Origin: Leptospira idonii
GTDB lineage: Bacteria > Spirochaetota > Leptospiria > Leptospirales > Leptospiraceae
DNA length: 64,000 nucleotides
Assembly (NCBI RefSeq): GCF_004770995.1
Contig: NZ_RQHW01000010.1
Span: 62,001-126,000 of the forward strand
Reading direction: 5' to 3'
The notes beneath the pieces were generated by a model that worked only from the letters and a program-made list of their open reading frames with translations, searched no databases and had not been told where the DNA came from. Position 1 is the first letter of the stretch, and each line of letters opens with the position of its first letter. Positions 17,628 to 27,265 of this stretch are shown here, in pieces. A program made the position numbers and the translations under genes.

Positions 17628-18209
17628 GTGCGAAAACTTAAAACACTTTTCCTTTTCATCCCAATCCTGTGCCTGTTTCCTTTAGGAATCACCGCGCAGG
17701 ATGGGCATGACAGACTCAATTCTGTCATTGCACGCCTAAACTCTCTGGAATCATTCCGTGCCACAGTCACCATCAACGGGGGAATGACAGGAGTTCTTTC
17801 TTATAAGAATCCTTACCAATTACACGTCAGATTAAATGATGGAAGAATCATCTCATCCAACGGTAAAGTTCTTTGGTTTTACAACCCAGACTCTTCTATT
17901 TCCGGACGCCAAGATCTTAAAGGAGTTTCCGGAGGATTGGGAGGTCTTCTCAGCGGATACGAATCCGTCACTGTTTCCGGCAGAACTTTCCGACTCACTT
18001 CACCAACCAAACGTTATTCGGAGATCATACTTGTCGTTTCGGACAACGATCTCCCCAGAGTCATTAAGATGAAACATTCCGACGAAGAAGTGACAGAAAT
18101 TTCTTTTTCCGGAATCGCTACCAACATCGGATTAGGGACAAGCCTATTCAATTTTCAACCCCCTACTAGTTCTCAAATCGTAGAAAATCCTCTCAACCAA
18201 AAGGAATAA
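17628..18209 (+). CDS. LolA-like periplasmic lipoprotein-carrier family protein
   Basis: 193 aa with a signal peptide (hydrophobic 6-21, ending GITAQ) and a LolA-type half-barrel pattern: repeated short strands, MTGVLSYKNPYQLHVRL, NGKVLWFYNPDSSISGRQDL, and a C-terminal segment linked to V..DNDLPRVIKM. LolA shuttles lipoproteins from the inner to the outer membrane; whether this copy is the main carrier or a paralogue cannot be told. The GTG start at 17628 has AGGAG only 2 bases before it, unusually tight. It is followed by the 653-aa gene with 4 bp between. Confidence 0.75.
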   Translation: MRKLKTLFLFIPILCLFPLGITAQDGHDRLNSVIARLNSLESFRATVTINGGMTGVLSYKNPYQLHVRLNDGRIISSNGKVLWFYNPDSSISGRQDLKGVSGGLGGLLSGYESVTVSGRTFRLTSPTKRYSEIILVVSDNDLPRVIKMKHSDEEVTEISFSGIATNIGLGTSLFNFQPPTSSQIVENPLNQKE

Positions 18210-18213
18210 GCAA

Positions 18214-20175
18214 ATGACACCAGTTTCGCGAACAGAAGCCCATCGTGTCTTTGCCGATTTATACCGCAAAAACAGAACTCCCGACCACCAACAGCTGATA
18301 GACGAAGCCATACTCAAATCGAACGACGTATTCATTCGAATCGACCTCATCAAAAAGGTAGACGAAGACTACCAAAATAAAAACAAACCTGCGGCAGACA
18401 AAAGAAGAGAACTTCCAGAAGAAAGATCTTCCGGAGGAAACAGAGAATCCAACTCTCGCCAAGGGGAAAGCAGACAAAGACAAGAACCCAAAATAAGACG
18501 CGCAAGCGAACTTGTCACTGTGGACTCCGCCAAACAAAGACAAGGCATTCAACCTAAAAAGAAAGGTGCGGAACAAAAAGGCGGAGGGGGGCTTCTTTCC
18601 GGTCTTTTCGGTGGAGGGGGAACCAACTCCATCAGCAAATTTGCCAAAGAAACAGGTGCCATCGACATCGGTCTTTTCGGAAGAAACCCGAACATTTCAA
18701 ACAACGTAGAAAGAATTTTCCGAACCTTGAAGGAAGATGTAATCATACCTACCATCCAAGCGCTTAGAACTTCGGAACAACAAGGTTGGAGGATCTGGAC
18801 TCCCCTCGTTTACAACGTAATCAATAATTATAATAAGTTTTTTAACGCATTTGTTTCTTTGGATTCTCTCTTCCTGGATAAAATTTCTCCTGAAATTTTC
18901 CTAGACCGTTCCATCAAAATGCAAATGTTCTATGTTCGTTTTCTGCAAAGAGACGATGCAAGAGAAATCATTTTAAACCATCTTCCTGAAATCGTCAAAC
19001 AAGACGACAAACTCGCTTCCAAACTGAACACAGTGATGGAAGGGATTAGCTACGGTTTGGCGTTGGAATCTTCCAAACCCCGCCTTTCCGATGCAATCAC
19101 CGCTTTCTACATCGTATCTAAGAAAAAAATGTTTTCTTGGCAGGAGATCGTGGCGGATCTTAAAGTTCCTCCCATCCAAGAGCATAAATTCCAAGCGGCG
19201 AGAGAGATCCAAAAAGAAGTGGAAATCACAGTCGCAAAAATCTCCGACGATATCAATACCAGAGTTTATAAAAAGGAAGAACTGCAAAATCTACGTTCCC
19301 GTTATTTCAGTATAGACGACAAAGGAAAAATCAGTTTCGATTTTTTGAATGCGGTTGTGGACGACTATATGCTCCACCATATGCCTGACAGTGCAAAAAG
19401 CCAGTCGATCAAAAACTCCTTCAAATCACAACCTCATAAACTTGCTTACCTTCTTCTACGAGACATCCAAACGGTCTACATCAACATGATCGAAGGTTAT
19501 ATCAAGCTAGGCGATAAAAACCAAAACCAAGACCTTTTAGTGATTCAGCCGGGGCTTTTCCGCTCCGAAATCGAAACGATGAATTCCATCGTAAGAACGA
19601 TCGAAACATTCAATAAAAAGTTCCCTAGTTTTCAATACTCCTTCCAACAGTATAACAACGATTATAATGGGGGTGCCTCCGACCAAATCGCAAATACGAT
19701 TCTTTCCGCCCTGACGGAAGCTTCCGAATTTTTCGGAAACTTTGCAAACAAACTGAACATCATCGTTGAAAACCATTTGATGGCGAAAAACACGGATTCG
19801 AAAGGAAAGGCTTCCGATAAAATCGCAGTTTCCAAAGAAAAGGTGATCGAAGAGATCAAAATCATGCAGAGATTCATTCCTCATTACGACAAAGCGGTAG
19901 TGGCGAAGGAAAGAATCAACGGAATGACCGTAGAAGATGTTTTCATTCAATTCACGAAATATTTATACAATTATGCGGTGATTTTTAAGGATCCTCAAAC
20001 CACTTCCAAACTAACCGCTCATAGAAAGATAGAAAACGAACTCATCAAACTTCATAAAGAATACGAAAGACTTACCTACTCTTCCTTCAATCCGGAAACC
20101 TACAAAAAAACTCCGGAAGGCGGAGAGACGGGAGTCGCAGCAACGGAAGACGAAGCTTCCGAGATGAGTAATTAA
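18214..20175 (+). CDS. Large conserved-looking spirochaete protein, unknown function
   Basis: 653 aa, soluble, no signal peptide. An N-terminal charged, Arg/Glu/Gln-rich linker (about 55-115) and a glycine-rich patch [17 protein letters not shown] (about 122-138) lead into a long alpha-helical region (150-640) and an acidic tail. The pattern reminds me of uncharacterised cytoplasmic spirochaete proteins, but I cannot name the family. It sits between a LolA-like gene (4 bp) and trpS (16 bp), so it is probably in one transcript with them. Confidence 0.8.
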   Translation: MTPVSRTEAHRVFADLYRKNRTPDHQQLIDEAILKSNDVFIRIDLIKKVDEDYQNKNKPAADKRRELPEERSSGGNRESNSRQGESRQRQEPKIRRASELVTVDSAKQRQGIQPKKKGAEQKGGGGLLSGLFGGGGTNSISKFAKETGAIDIGLFGRNPNISNNVERIFRTLKEDVIIPTIQALRTSEQQGWRIWTPLVYNVINNYNKFFNAFVSLDSLFLDKISPEIFLDRSIKMQMFYVRFLQRDDAREIILNHLPEIVKQDDKLASKLNTVMEGISYGLALESSKPRLSDAITAFYIVSKKKMFSWQEIVADLKVPPIQEHKFQAAREIQKEVEITVAKISDDINTRVYKKEELQNLRSRYFSIDDKGKISFDFLNAVVDDYMLHHMPDSAKSQSIKNSFKSQPHKLAYLLLRDIQTVYINMIEGYIKLGDKNQNQDLLVIQPGLFRSEIETMNSIVRTIETFNKKFPSFQYSFQQYNNDYNGGASDQIANTILSALTEASEFFGNFANKLNIIVENHLMAKNTDSKGKASDKIAVSKEKVIEEIKIMQRFIPHYDKAVVAKERINGMTVEDVFIQFTKYLYNYAVIFKDPQTTSKLTAHRKIENELIKLHKEYERLTYSSFNPETYKKTPEGGETGVAATEDEASEMSN

Positions 20176-20191
20176 ACGATTCGAATCAAGA

Positions 20192-21169
20192 ATGAGAATA
20201 TTAACAGGCGTTCAACCATCAGGCAAACTTCATTTAGGAAATTATTTTTCGGCAATCCATAAAATCTTAAACTACCAAGAGAAGGCCGACTTACTTCTAT
20301 TTATCGCAAACCTTCATGCGATCACAACCTTCTCTTCGAAGGAAAATCTGAAAGAAAACACGATTTCTGCGGCACTCGACCTTCTCGCATTGGGAGTGAA
20401 TCCTGAAAAAACGATCTTTTGGGTACAAAGTGAAATTCCGGAAGTTACGGAACTAAGCTGGTATCTCTCCGGCTCGATCACAGTCTCTCAGTTGCAACTG
20501 GCTCATTCCTTCAAAGACAAAGTAGCCAAAGGTTTCACTCCTGGCGCAGGGCTGTTCACCTATCCTATTTTGATGGCTGCCGATATCTTACTTTTTTCCT
20601 CTGAAAAAGTCCCTGTAGGAAAAGACCAAAAGCAACATCTGGAAATTACAAGAGACATCGCAGAAAGATTCAACGCTCAATTCGGAAACATACTCACAAT
20701 TCCGGAACCGGATATAGACGAGTCTACCGCCACCATACCGGGAGTAGACGGTGCAAAGATGTCTAAGTCTTATAAAAACACGATCGATCTTTTCGGAACG
20801 GAAAAAGAAATTAAAAAAGCTGTGATGTCCATCGTAAGCGATTCCAAAGAGATCGCAGAACCGAAAAATCCGGATGAATCCGTGATCTTTCAAATCCATA
20901 AATTATTTCTAAACGAAAAAGAAACCTCTGAACTGCGTAATAGATATTTAGCGGGCGGAGTCGGTTACGGAGATCTAAAAAAATCCCTATTGGAAACGGT
21001 TATGGATCACTTCGCTCCTTTCCGCAAAAAAAGAGAAGACCTGCAAAATGACTTAGGTTATGTGAATTCCGTTTTGAACTCAGGAAAGGAAAAAGCGAAA
21101 TCCATTGCGGAGAAAAAGATAAAAGAAGTCCGCGATGCTCTAGGGATCTATCCCTTTTCTATAAAATAA
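20192..21169 (+). CDS. trpS: Tryptophanyl-tRNA synthetase
   Basis: Charges tRNA-Trp with tryptophan. Class I synthetase of 325 aa, normal for the bacterial enzyme. HIGH-type motif HLGN at 14-17 (after TGVQPSGK) and KMSKS near residue 190 ([10 protein letters not shown]). The specificity-pocket segment [16 protein letters not shown] is present. A 16-bp gap follows the preceding unknown gene; the ATG is clear. Confidence 0.96.
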   Translation: MRILTGVQPSGKLHLGNYFSAIHKILNYQEKADLLLFIANLHAITTFSSKENLKENTISAALDLLALGVNPEKTIFWVQSEIPEVTELSWYLSGSITVSQLQLAHSFKDKVAKGFTPGAGLFTYPILMAADILLFSSEKVPVGKDQKQHLEITRDIAERFNAQFGNILTIPEPDIDESTATIPGVDGAKMSKSYKNTIDLFGTEKEIKKAVMSIVSDSKEIAEPKNPDESVIFQIHKLFLNEKETSELRNRYLAGGVGYGDLKKSLLETVMDHFAPFRKKREDLQNDLGYVNSVLNSGKEKAKSIAEKKIKEVRDALGIYPFSIK

Positions 21170-21187
21170 GGAACCAATCTCCTACAC

Positions 21188-21207
21188 TCATACCTGTTCG
21201 GGTATGA
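21188..21207 (+). promoter_or_regulatory. Hairpin covering the comEC start codon
   Basis: TCATACC (21188-21194) pairs perfectly with GGTATGA (21201-21207) over a six-base loop. The comEC ATG (21204-21206) lies in the 3' arm and no Shine-Dalgarno sequence is visible, so the start may be masked in the mRNA. Confidence 0.4.
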
Positions 21208-23189
21208 AGAAAACGAATTTTCCCAACCTTCTTCCCTTCTCTAAGGGAGGTTTTGCGGGATTGGGAATCGGGCTCACTACCGGTTTGGTTCGAATGTTTC
21301 CGGTTCCCGGAATCGCTCTTCTCTCTTTTACCGTCTACATTTCTATTTTATTTCTCATTTGTTTGTATCCGAAAGAAATTCGGTTCCTACGAAAACAAAA
21401 TAGGGAATTTTGTTTTTGGTTTCTTTTCGGTTGTTTATTCACATCCGCAATTTTAATCTATCGTCCCATTCCTCATTCCTTTATTTTTGCAAAACCCGCC
21501 AAACAAGGATTTGCCTTGGAATTTCAAAAACAAATCCGCTCTATTCTGAAACGTTCTTCCTTTTCAAAAGAAGAAATTCTTGTTGCGGAAGGATTGGTAT
21601 TGGGAACAAGCAAGTCCCTTCCTAGTTCCTTAAAGGAAAAAGCGAAAAAAGGAGGAGTGCTGCATCTATTTGCGGCCTCTGGGCTTCATTTGGGAATTTT
21701 TTTAGGAGTGTTTCTATTTACTTTTAAGAAACTGTTTTGGTTTTCCAGAATCCTTCCCCTTATTCTCTCACTTCTACTCGGTTTTGTCTATTTATATTGT
21801 TTGGACTTTCCTGTTTCATTCATCCGAGCTTACTCATTTGCTTTTTATAGTTTTATAGGAACCATCTTTTATAGAAAAGCCCATCCTTCCGATATATTGT
21901 CTTATTCTTCCGCGACGGTAGCATTGGTTTTACCTGGAGATTTTTTAAGCGTAGGGTTTCTTCTTTCTTTCGGAGCAGTCTTCGGAATCTTTTATATAAA
22001 ACCAATATTAGATTCTTTGTTTCTAACTAAATCGAAACATTTTCTCAAAAACAACTTAACCTTATCTATCGCCTGTTCCCTTGCCAGTTTTCCATTTTTA
22101 GTCCATTACTTTCATTCTTATTCCTTCGGAAGCATTCTAGTGAATTTATTTTTAGTTCCTTTTGCAGGAATCGTATTGCCATCGTTATATCTTTCTTTGG
22201 GTCTTGAGTTTTTATCTCTTCCTTACATCTCCCCAATGACCTGGCTTTTCTCGGAAGTGCTTATGAAAATTTTTATGAGATCCGTTTTGGAATCAGGAGA
22301 TCGTCTAGGGTTCTGGATCTTTTGGGAAAAAACTCCTCGATCGATTTTGATTTATTTCTGCCTGATTTGCTTCACTCTTATTGTTCTTTACTTCCAAGAC
22401 AAGAACCCATTCCTTTTCGGAAAGAAAGAGGATGACAGCAAAACTTCGGCTTTTCGGAAAAGAGGTTTTATTTTCTTATCCATCTTGTGCTTTTTTCCTT
22501 TCGGAATTTGGATTTCCCGAACCGAAAAAAATTTCGAAACGATTGATTTTGTCCGCAAAGGGAGCGCCTTCTTCTTAAGAGGGAAATCCGTTTTTCTTTT
22601 AGGAAATTGTTATTCCGCTTCCTCCTTCGATACATTCCGCAAAAAAATCTTTTCCGTTAAAATCGATGAAATTTATTTCGAAAAAGAATCTTGTCTTCGT
22701 TATGTGTTGGAACTATCGAAGGAATTCAGGAAAGAAGAAAAAGAAGAATTACATTCCAGGAAACGAATTCAAACCGTTGATCCAAAACTGGCTGAATGGC
22801 TGAGAGCAGATCCTACTTTGGGGAAATCGATCGCAATCGAAAAGAAAAAGCTGTTTTCTGTGTTTCCCTTTCCTTTGGAGGATGGGAGTTCATCTCCTGC
22901 AGTCCTTAGATTCACTGGAGATAAAAAATCATATTCTGATTTGTTTTCCCTCATTTCCTTTTACGAATCCCTTTGGAAACGGATGGATCCTCCCTCGGCT
23001 TCCCCAGATTATATAAAAGGAATTCTCATTTTGGATTTTCCCAAATGGAGTAAGGAAAGCCCGGACGATTGGAAAAAATTTCAAAAACTACTTGGGATTT
23101 CCTCCTCTTGGAAAATGATGAGCGTAGAGGATTTTTTTGCCAGCTCCCTTTCAGAAACTAACCGAGATCCAAGCCTATCTTTCCACTAA
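21204..23189 (+). CDS. comEC: ComEC/Rec2-family DNA-uptake channel protein
   Basis: Predicted inner-membrane channel for single-stranded DNA during competence. 661 aa with about ten membrane helices. The competence-domain signature HLFAASGLHLGIFLG is near residues 153-167. The C-terminal 230 residues sit where ComEC proteins carry a metallo-beta-lactamase domain, but no HxHxDH motif is seen, so that part is degenerate or different. The 3' end overlaps rsmA by 53 bp. Translation may be damped by the start-codon hairpin. Confidence 0.85.
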   Translation: MKKTNFPNLLPFSKGGFAGLGIGLTTGLVRMFPVPGIALLSFTVYISILFLICLYPKEIRFLRKQNREFCFWFLFGCLFTSAILIYRPIPHSFIFAKPAKQGFALEFQKQIRSILKRSSFSKEEILVAEGLVLGTSKSLPSSLKEKAKKGGVLHLFAASGLHLGIFLGVFLFTFKKLFWFSRILPLILSLLLGFVYLYCLDFPVSFIRAYSFAFYSFIGTIFYRKAHPSDILSYSSATVALVLPGDFLSVGFLLSFGAVFGIFYIKPILDSLFLTKSKHFLKNNLTLSIACSLASFPFLVHYFHSYSFGSILVNLFLVPFAGIVLPSLYLSLGLEFLSLPYISPMTWLFSEVLMKIFMRSVLESGDRLGFWIFWEKTPRSILIYFCLICFTLIVLYFQDKNPFLFGKKEDDSKTSAFRKRGFIFLSILCFFPFGIWISRTEKNFETIDFVRKGSAFFLRGKSVFLLGNCYSASSFDTFRKKIFSVKIDEIYFEKESCLRYVLELSKEFRKEEKEELHSRKRIQTVDPKLAEWLRADPTLGKSIAIEKKKLFSVFPFPLEDGSSSPAVLRFTGDKKSYSDLFSLISFYESLWKRMDPPSASPDYIKGILILDFPKWSKESPDDWKKFQKLLGISSSWKMMSVEDFFASSLSETNRDPSLSFH

Positions 23190-24006
23190 CGGATTGAATG
23201 CGCAAAAAAAATTCGGACAAAACTTTCTAATCGATCAGAATATAGTTCGGTTCATCGTCGAATCCGGTCGTCCTTATGTTTCCGAAGGGAATACGGAAGT
23301 GGCTGAAATCGGAATCGGCTTAGGAACTCTCACCTACCCTATTTTGGAATTTCAAAAACCGACTCATCTTTTCGAAATCGACAAAGCATACATCGAACTG
23401 GCCCGGGAAAAATACCTTCCCGAGTTTCCTCAAGCGGTTCTCTACGAGGGAGACGCTTTGAAAAACCTTTCCCATGTGTTTGAAAAAGAAATTTTCATTT
23501 TCGGAAACCTTCCTTACAATCTAACAAGCGATATTCTCACTCTCATTTCTACGGAATGTTCTTCTTGGAAAGGAGGGATTTTTATGGTGCAGAAAGAGTT
23601 CGCAGAACGAATCACAGGTGAAATCTCCTCTCTTTCCCTTTTTCTGGAAGGATTGGGAAAAACGGAACTTTTGAAAACAGTTCATAAAAAATGTTTTTAT
23701 CCTGCACCGAAAGTGGATTCCGCTTTGATCCGAATCCTTCCCTATCCTCAGGAAAAAAGAATCTTCAAAAACAAAGCGGAGATTCAAATTTGGTCCAGAC
23801 TGCTTCGTACTTTTTTTTGGGGAAAAAGAAAACAAATCCAAGTTAGTTTGCGCGAATCTCCTTTTTCTGCGGATCCTTTCTTCCAGGAGTCCGTACGCCT
23901 TTCCTGGGAAAAATTAAAAATCCCCGCCAATGCCCGGCCGGAAGAATTGAACAGAAAACAATTTCTGACTCTAGGTCAAGAATTGCTTGACCATATGTCA
24001 CAGTGA
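23137..24006 (+). CDS. rsmA: 16S rRNA dimethyladenosine transferase
   Basis: Dimethylates two adjacent adenosines in helix 45 of 16S rRNA during 30S maturation, using SAM. 289 aa. Motifs: KKFGQNFLID near the N-terminus, SAM loop EIGIGLGTLTYP, catalytic NLPYNLTSDI, and a C-terminal helical domain. The TTG at 23137 is the only usual start before the conserved region (a stop lies at 23125), and it makes the gene overlap comEC by 53 bp, suggesting translational coupling. Confidence 0.93.
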   Translation: MPAPFQKLTEIQAYLSTNGLNAQKKFGQNFLIDQNIVRFIVESGRPYVSEGNTEVAEIGIGLGTLTYPILEFQKPTHLFEIDKAYIELAREKYLPEFPQAVLYEGDALKNLSHVFEKEIFIFGNLPYNLTSDILTLISTECSSWKGGIFMVQKEFAERITGEISSLSLFLEGLGKTELLKTVHKKCFYPAPKVDSALIRILPYPQEKRIFKNKAEIQIWSRLLRTFFWGKRKQIQVSLRESPFSADPFFQESVRLSWEKLKIPANARPEELNRKQFLTLGQELLDHMSQ

Positions 24007-24024
24007 TGTCATAACTTAGCAGTT

Positions 24025-25290
24025 ATGCTCGAGAATTTCACACCTCCGCCATTTGTAACGTATGCCATTCCTGGTTTCTTTATTCTCATTGGACTGGAAG
24101 TCGCCTTAGGTGCCTGGAAAAACAGGCAACTCTATCGACTGAATGATTCGATTGCCGACCTGAGCACAGGAATCATTTCCCAACTTTGGGGGTTGTTTCA
24201 GAAAGGGGTTGGGCTTTTCGCTTTTTTTTATATCTACGAGCACTTCGGTCTTTTTAAAGATTTCCTCACAGTTTCCAATCCTTTGGCGTGGCTCCTTTGT
24301 TTGGTTTTGCAAGACCTATGTTACTACTGGTCTCATAGACTTTCCCATGAAGTGAACTTTTTCTGGGCGGGACATGTGATCCACCATCACAGTGAAGAAT
24401 ACAATCTTGTGGTAGCTCTTCGCCAAACCGGACTCGGTGGAATTGTTTCTTGGATTTTTTACGTTCCTTTGGCTCTCATCGGTTTCGATCCTTGGTTGTA
24501 TCTGGCAACAGGGCAGCTCAATTTGATCTATCAATTTTGGGTACACACTAAGGCGGTAGGAAATTTAGGCACGATTGCGGAATACATCCTTTCCACTCCT
24601 TCCCACCACAGAGTGCATCATGCTATCAATCCGAAATACATCGATAGAAACCATGGTGGAATTTTTATCCTTTGGGATCGTATGTTCGGAACCTTCCAAG
24701 TAGAAGAAGAAGAATGTGTGTACGGAACGGTAAAACCTCTGCGAAGTTTTAATCCTGTTTATGCTAACTACCACTACTATTGGGAACTCATCCAACAATC
24801 CTTCCGTGCGAAGGGAATTCTCAATAAGATCAAAGTTTTCCTTATGCCTCCCGGTTGGTTTCCATCGGAAAACGGCAAACCTTCCGGATTTTTACCAATT
24901 CCGGAAGTAAGCCCTAAGTCCTTTGTGAAATATGACCCGAATCCGAGTGCAGAAGTACGATCCTATACAACCGCTTGGTTCGTAGGGGTTTTACTCCTCT
25001 CTTTCGCCTTTCTTCTTTTTATCGCTAAGTTCGACTTTCTCTCCCAAGTTCTGTTTGCTGCTTGGGTGACCCTTTCCCTTGTTTCCATCAATGCGATGAT
25101 TGAGGGCAAATCATGGGGAGGGAGTTTGGAAATCGCAAGATTGATTTTAGGTTTTGTGCTTTTAGGTTACTTCGGACTAGGATGGGTCTCTTATTCTATC
25201 GGAACCATGTTCCTTTTGATGGCAGGAATCCATTTTTATAGAACCCAAGACCCCAAGAGGGCGAATGTAAAGCTGCAACCTCAAAATTAA
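24025..25290 (+). CDS. Fatty-acid-hydroxylase/sterol-desaturase-fold membrane enzyme, AGMO-like
   Basis: Integral-membrane di-iron oxygenase. The histidine boxes are complete: HRLSH (104-108), HVIHHHSE (117-124) and HRVHH (about 196-200), with helices between them and a further hydrophobic C-terminal part (about 315-405). The order and the GTVKPL / PVYANYHYYWEL segment recall alkylglycerol-monooxygenase-like members that cleave ether lipids, but a sterol or fatty-acid substrate is equally possible. It follows rsmA by 18 bp. A strong hairpin terminator lies 28 bp past its stop. Confidence 0.82.
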   Translation: MLENFTPPPFVTYAIPGFFILIGLEVALGAWKNRQLYRLNDSIADLSTGIISQLWGLFQKGVGLFAFFYIYEHFGLFKDFLTVSNPLAWLLCLVLQDLCYYWSHRLSHEVNFFWAGHVIHHHSEEYNLVVALRQTGLGGIVSWIFYVPLALIGFDPWLYLATGQLNLIYQFWVHTKAVGNLGTIAEYILSTPSHHRVHHAINPKYIDRNHGGIFILWDRMFGTFQVEEEECVYGTVKPLRSFNPVYANYHYYWELIQQSFRAKGILNKIKVFLMPPGWFPSENGKPSGFLPIPEVSPKSFVKYDPNPSAEVRSYTTAWFVGVLLLSFAFLLFIAKFDFLSQVLFAAWVTLSLVSINAMIEGKSWGGSLEIARLILGFVLLGYFGLGWVSYSIGTMFLLMAGIHFYRTQDPKRANVKLQPQN

Positions 25291-25318
25291 TCGGGGAGGA
25301 ATTTCTTTCCACAGCCGG

Positions 25319-25346
25319 AAAAGGGAGAACTTTGCGTCTCCCTTTT
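25319..25346 (+). terminator. Rho-independent terminator
   Basis: AAAAGGGAGA (25319-25328) pairs with TCTCCCTTTT (25337-25346) over an 8-base loop. The symmetric A/T ends make it usable in both directions; it closes the AGMO-like transcript. Confidence 0.75.
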
Positions 25347-25373
25347 CTATGTACGAGGGGTGGATGGAGATTT

Positions 25374-25484
25374 TGTAGTACCTACTACGGGGTTTTATCC
25401 TCCCATGTAGGAACTCCTACAGAAAATTAGAAATTCCTAATCCTCCTAACTCGGTTTACCTCCCTAAATGTGGTACCTACCGCA
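25374..25484. repeat. Cluster of three related 16-bp palindromes (family R3)
   Basis: TGTAGTACCTACTACG (25374-25389), TGTAGGAACTCCTACA (25406-25421) and TGTGGTACCTACCGCA (25469-25484) fit TGTRGKAMCTMCYRCR. A fourth member spans the leuA stop codon at 44389-44404. They lie in a 340-bp gene-free gap, which also holds a terminator and a symmetric TGTGA-type site. Confidence 0.65.
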
Positions 25485-25522
25485 CTCACTCCCCTTCTCC
25501 CTATGACGAAACTGAGAAAAAA

Positions 25523-25539
25523 ATGTGACATAATCACAT
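25523..25539. promoter_or_regulatory. Perfect ATGTGA-N5-TCACAT operator-like palindrome
   Basis: The half-sites are those of CRP/FNR-family regulators, but the spacing is five rather than the CRP-typical six. It lies about 90 bp upstream of the M23 peptidase gene. Confidence 0.35.
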
Positions 25540-25630
25540 AAATCCCCCGAATGAGGGCACCCCTTTTCCTTGACCGAAAACCTTTGCGTGAGATTTTGGC
25601 ATTGCACAATAAAATGTGAGGGCGAAAAAG

Positions 25631-26416
25631 ATGAAACGAAAGCGAACTTTGTTCTTAATTCTGGGGGCGATCCTATTTGTGGTCTCCTTCTCGGCATTTG
25701 CCTCTTATCAAAAGCGTAAAAATGGACCAGTTTTCCTAGATAACCACGTTTTCCAAAGATACCAAGAAAAATGGGGCCTTTGGGTAGACTTCCGCACTGA
25801 AAAGAAGAGCCTAGAGGCAAAGGTGCAAGAGTTTGGAGCGGACTTCCAAGAAGTAGTGGAACTCAATTCTATCACAGAGAAAGAAAAGAAAAAAGTTTCC
25901 AGACCTATTTTCATTCCCTATAGCAAAGAATACTCCCAATCCTTACAAGAAGCGGGAAGTTTCAGAGAGGCAATCGACTCTCAAATCGACCAATTTATCT
26001 GGCCGGTGCTCCCCAACAACAGAACCCGCATTTCCTCCCGCATCGGACGTAGATGGAACACACTTCATACGGGAGTAGACATCGCCATTCCTAAAGAATC
26101 GATCGTTCTAGCGGCAGCGGATGGAGTTGTGGAAGTGGCAGGAAGAAGTGGAGACTATGGACTCGCAGTCAAACTCTATCATACGGATCTCAATCACTTC
26201 CATACGGTTTACGGTCACAACAACCTCCTCTTGGTAAAACCCGGAGATGTAGTTAAAAAAGGCCAGATCATCGCACTTTCCGGCAACACAGGAAAATCCA
26301 CAGGACCTCATGTTCATTTCGAAGTCAGATACCACAACGTATATCTCAACCCGGAAAACTTCCTGACTCCTTTTGAAGAAGGGGTTGCCACAAGCATGGT
26401 GAGCTTTGCTAATTAA
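25631..26416 (+). CDS. Membrane-anchored LysM-like/M23 peptidoglycan endopeptidase
   Basis: Predicted murein hydrolase or divisome activator. N-terminal membrane anchor (about 7-24), a divergent LysM-like segment (VQEFGADFQEVVELNSIT... to PIFIPY), then an M23/LytM domain with zinc-ligand motifs HTGVDIA and GPHVHFEVR, both intact. ATG 25631 is chosen because GAGGG lies at proper distance; GTG 25616 would add five residues. It is followed six bases later by the HAD gene. Confidence 0.88.
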   Translation: MKRKRTLFLILGAILFVVSFSAFASYQKRKNGPVFLDNHVFQRYQEKWGLWVDFRTEKKSLEAKVQEFGADFQEVVELNSITEKEKKKVSRPIFIPYSKEYSQSLQEAGSFREAIDSQIDQFIWPVLPNNRTRISSRIGRRWNTLHTGVDIAIPKESIVLAAADGVVEVAGRSGDYGLAVKLYHTDLNHFHTVYGHNNLLLVKPGDVVKKGQIIALSGNTGKSTGPHVHFEVRYHNVYLNPENFLTPFEEGVATSMVSFAN

Positions 26417-26422
26417 TTTTTA

Positions 26423-27259
26423 GTGAGTTCTAAATCATTTCCTGTAAAAAGTTGGGTTCCCGAAATTCACGAGAACCTAACTCGCATTATTTCCTCATCC
26501 TCCGGACTTGCCTGCTTCGATTTTGATAATACTCTAATCAGAAACGATTTCGGTGAAAAAATGATGGAGACCATCCTGAAAGAAGGGATGTTGTTCCTTC
26601 CCAAAGACCTATCTCCCCTCTTTCGGAACAAAGAGTATTGGAAAAATCACAACGAACACACTCTCTCCGAAAGAGAACATTTGGTTTGGGAAGAGTATTC
26701 CTATCAATTGAAAGAATTCGGTACGGAACAAGGATACAGATGGACCGCCTTTTTATTCCAAGGGATGAACAAAGAAGATTTTTATTCTCTCTCTCGAAGA
26801 ACCTGGGAAAGAGTCTCCACTCCTCGCTCCGAATCCTCCGTTTTTCCCCAATCGGAAATGGTGGATCTCATCGGTTTTTTGCACCAACACGCTTGGAAAG
26901 TGTACATTGTGACCGCTTCTCCCGAACCGGGAATCGCCGCAATAGCACATCATTTTCCTGTCCCGGAACAAAACGTGATCGGTATGAGACAAGAGGTCGA
27001 TGCAAACGGCAAGTTCAAACATCAATTGATAGAACCTTATACTTACGGAGAAGGTAAAGTGGAAGCCATCAAAGGCAGAATCGGAGAATTGCCGGATCTA
27101 GCATTCGGGGATTCTTTCAACGATTATCCAATGTTATGTTCTGCAAAAAAGTTAGGAGTTGCTATCGACAAAGGCAATCCTGAATTCGTAAACGCATGTA
27201 AGGAAAAAGGAATTGCGATTCAACCCTTTTTCCGATTCCAAGAAACATCTTCCCTATAA
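26423..27259 (+). CDS. HAD-superfamily (SerB-like) phosphatase
   Basis: 278 aa. Motif I FDFDNTLI (Asp33 nucleophile, Asp35 acid/base), motif II VTASPE, a lysine in GEGKVEAIKG, and motif III FGDSFNDYPML are all present, in the arrangement of subfamily IB phosphatases such as phosphoserine or phosphocholine phosphatases. The substrate is unknown. The GTG start follows the M23 stop by six bases and lacks an evident ribosome site, so coupling is likely. rsmI follows by six bases. Confidence 0.82.
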   Translation: MSSKSFPVKSWVPEIHENLTRIISSSSGLACFDFDNTLIRNDFGEKMMETILKEGMLFLPKDLSPLFRNKEYWKNHNEHTLSEREHLVWEEYSYQLKEFGTEQGYRWTAFLFQGMNKEDFYSLSRRTWERVSTPRSESSVFPQSEMVDLIGFLHQHAWKVYIVTASPEPGIAAIAHHFPVPEQNVIGMRQEVDANGKFKHQLIEPYTYGEGKVEAIKGRIGELPDLAFGDSFNDYPMLCSAKKLGVAIDKGNPEFVNACKEKGIAIQPFFRFQETSSL

Positions 27260-27265
27260 ACAACT

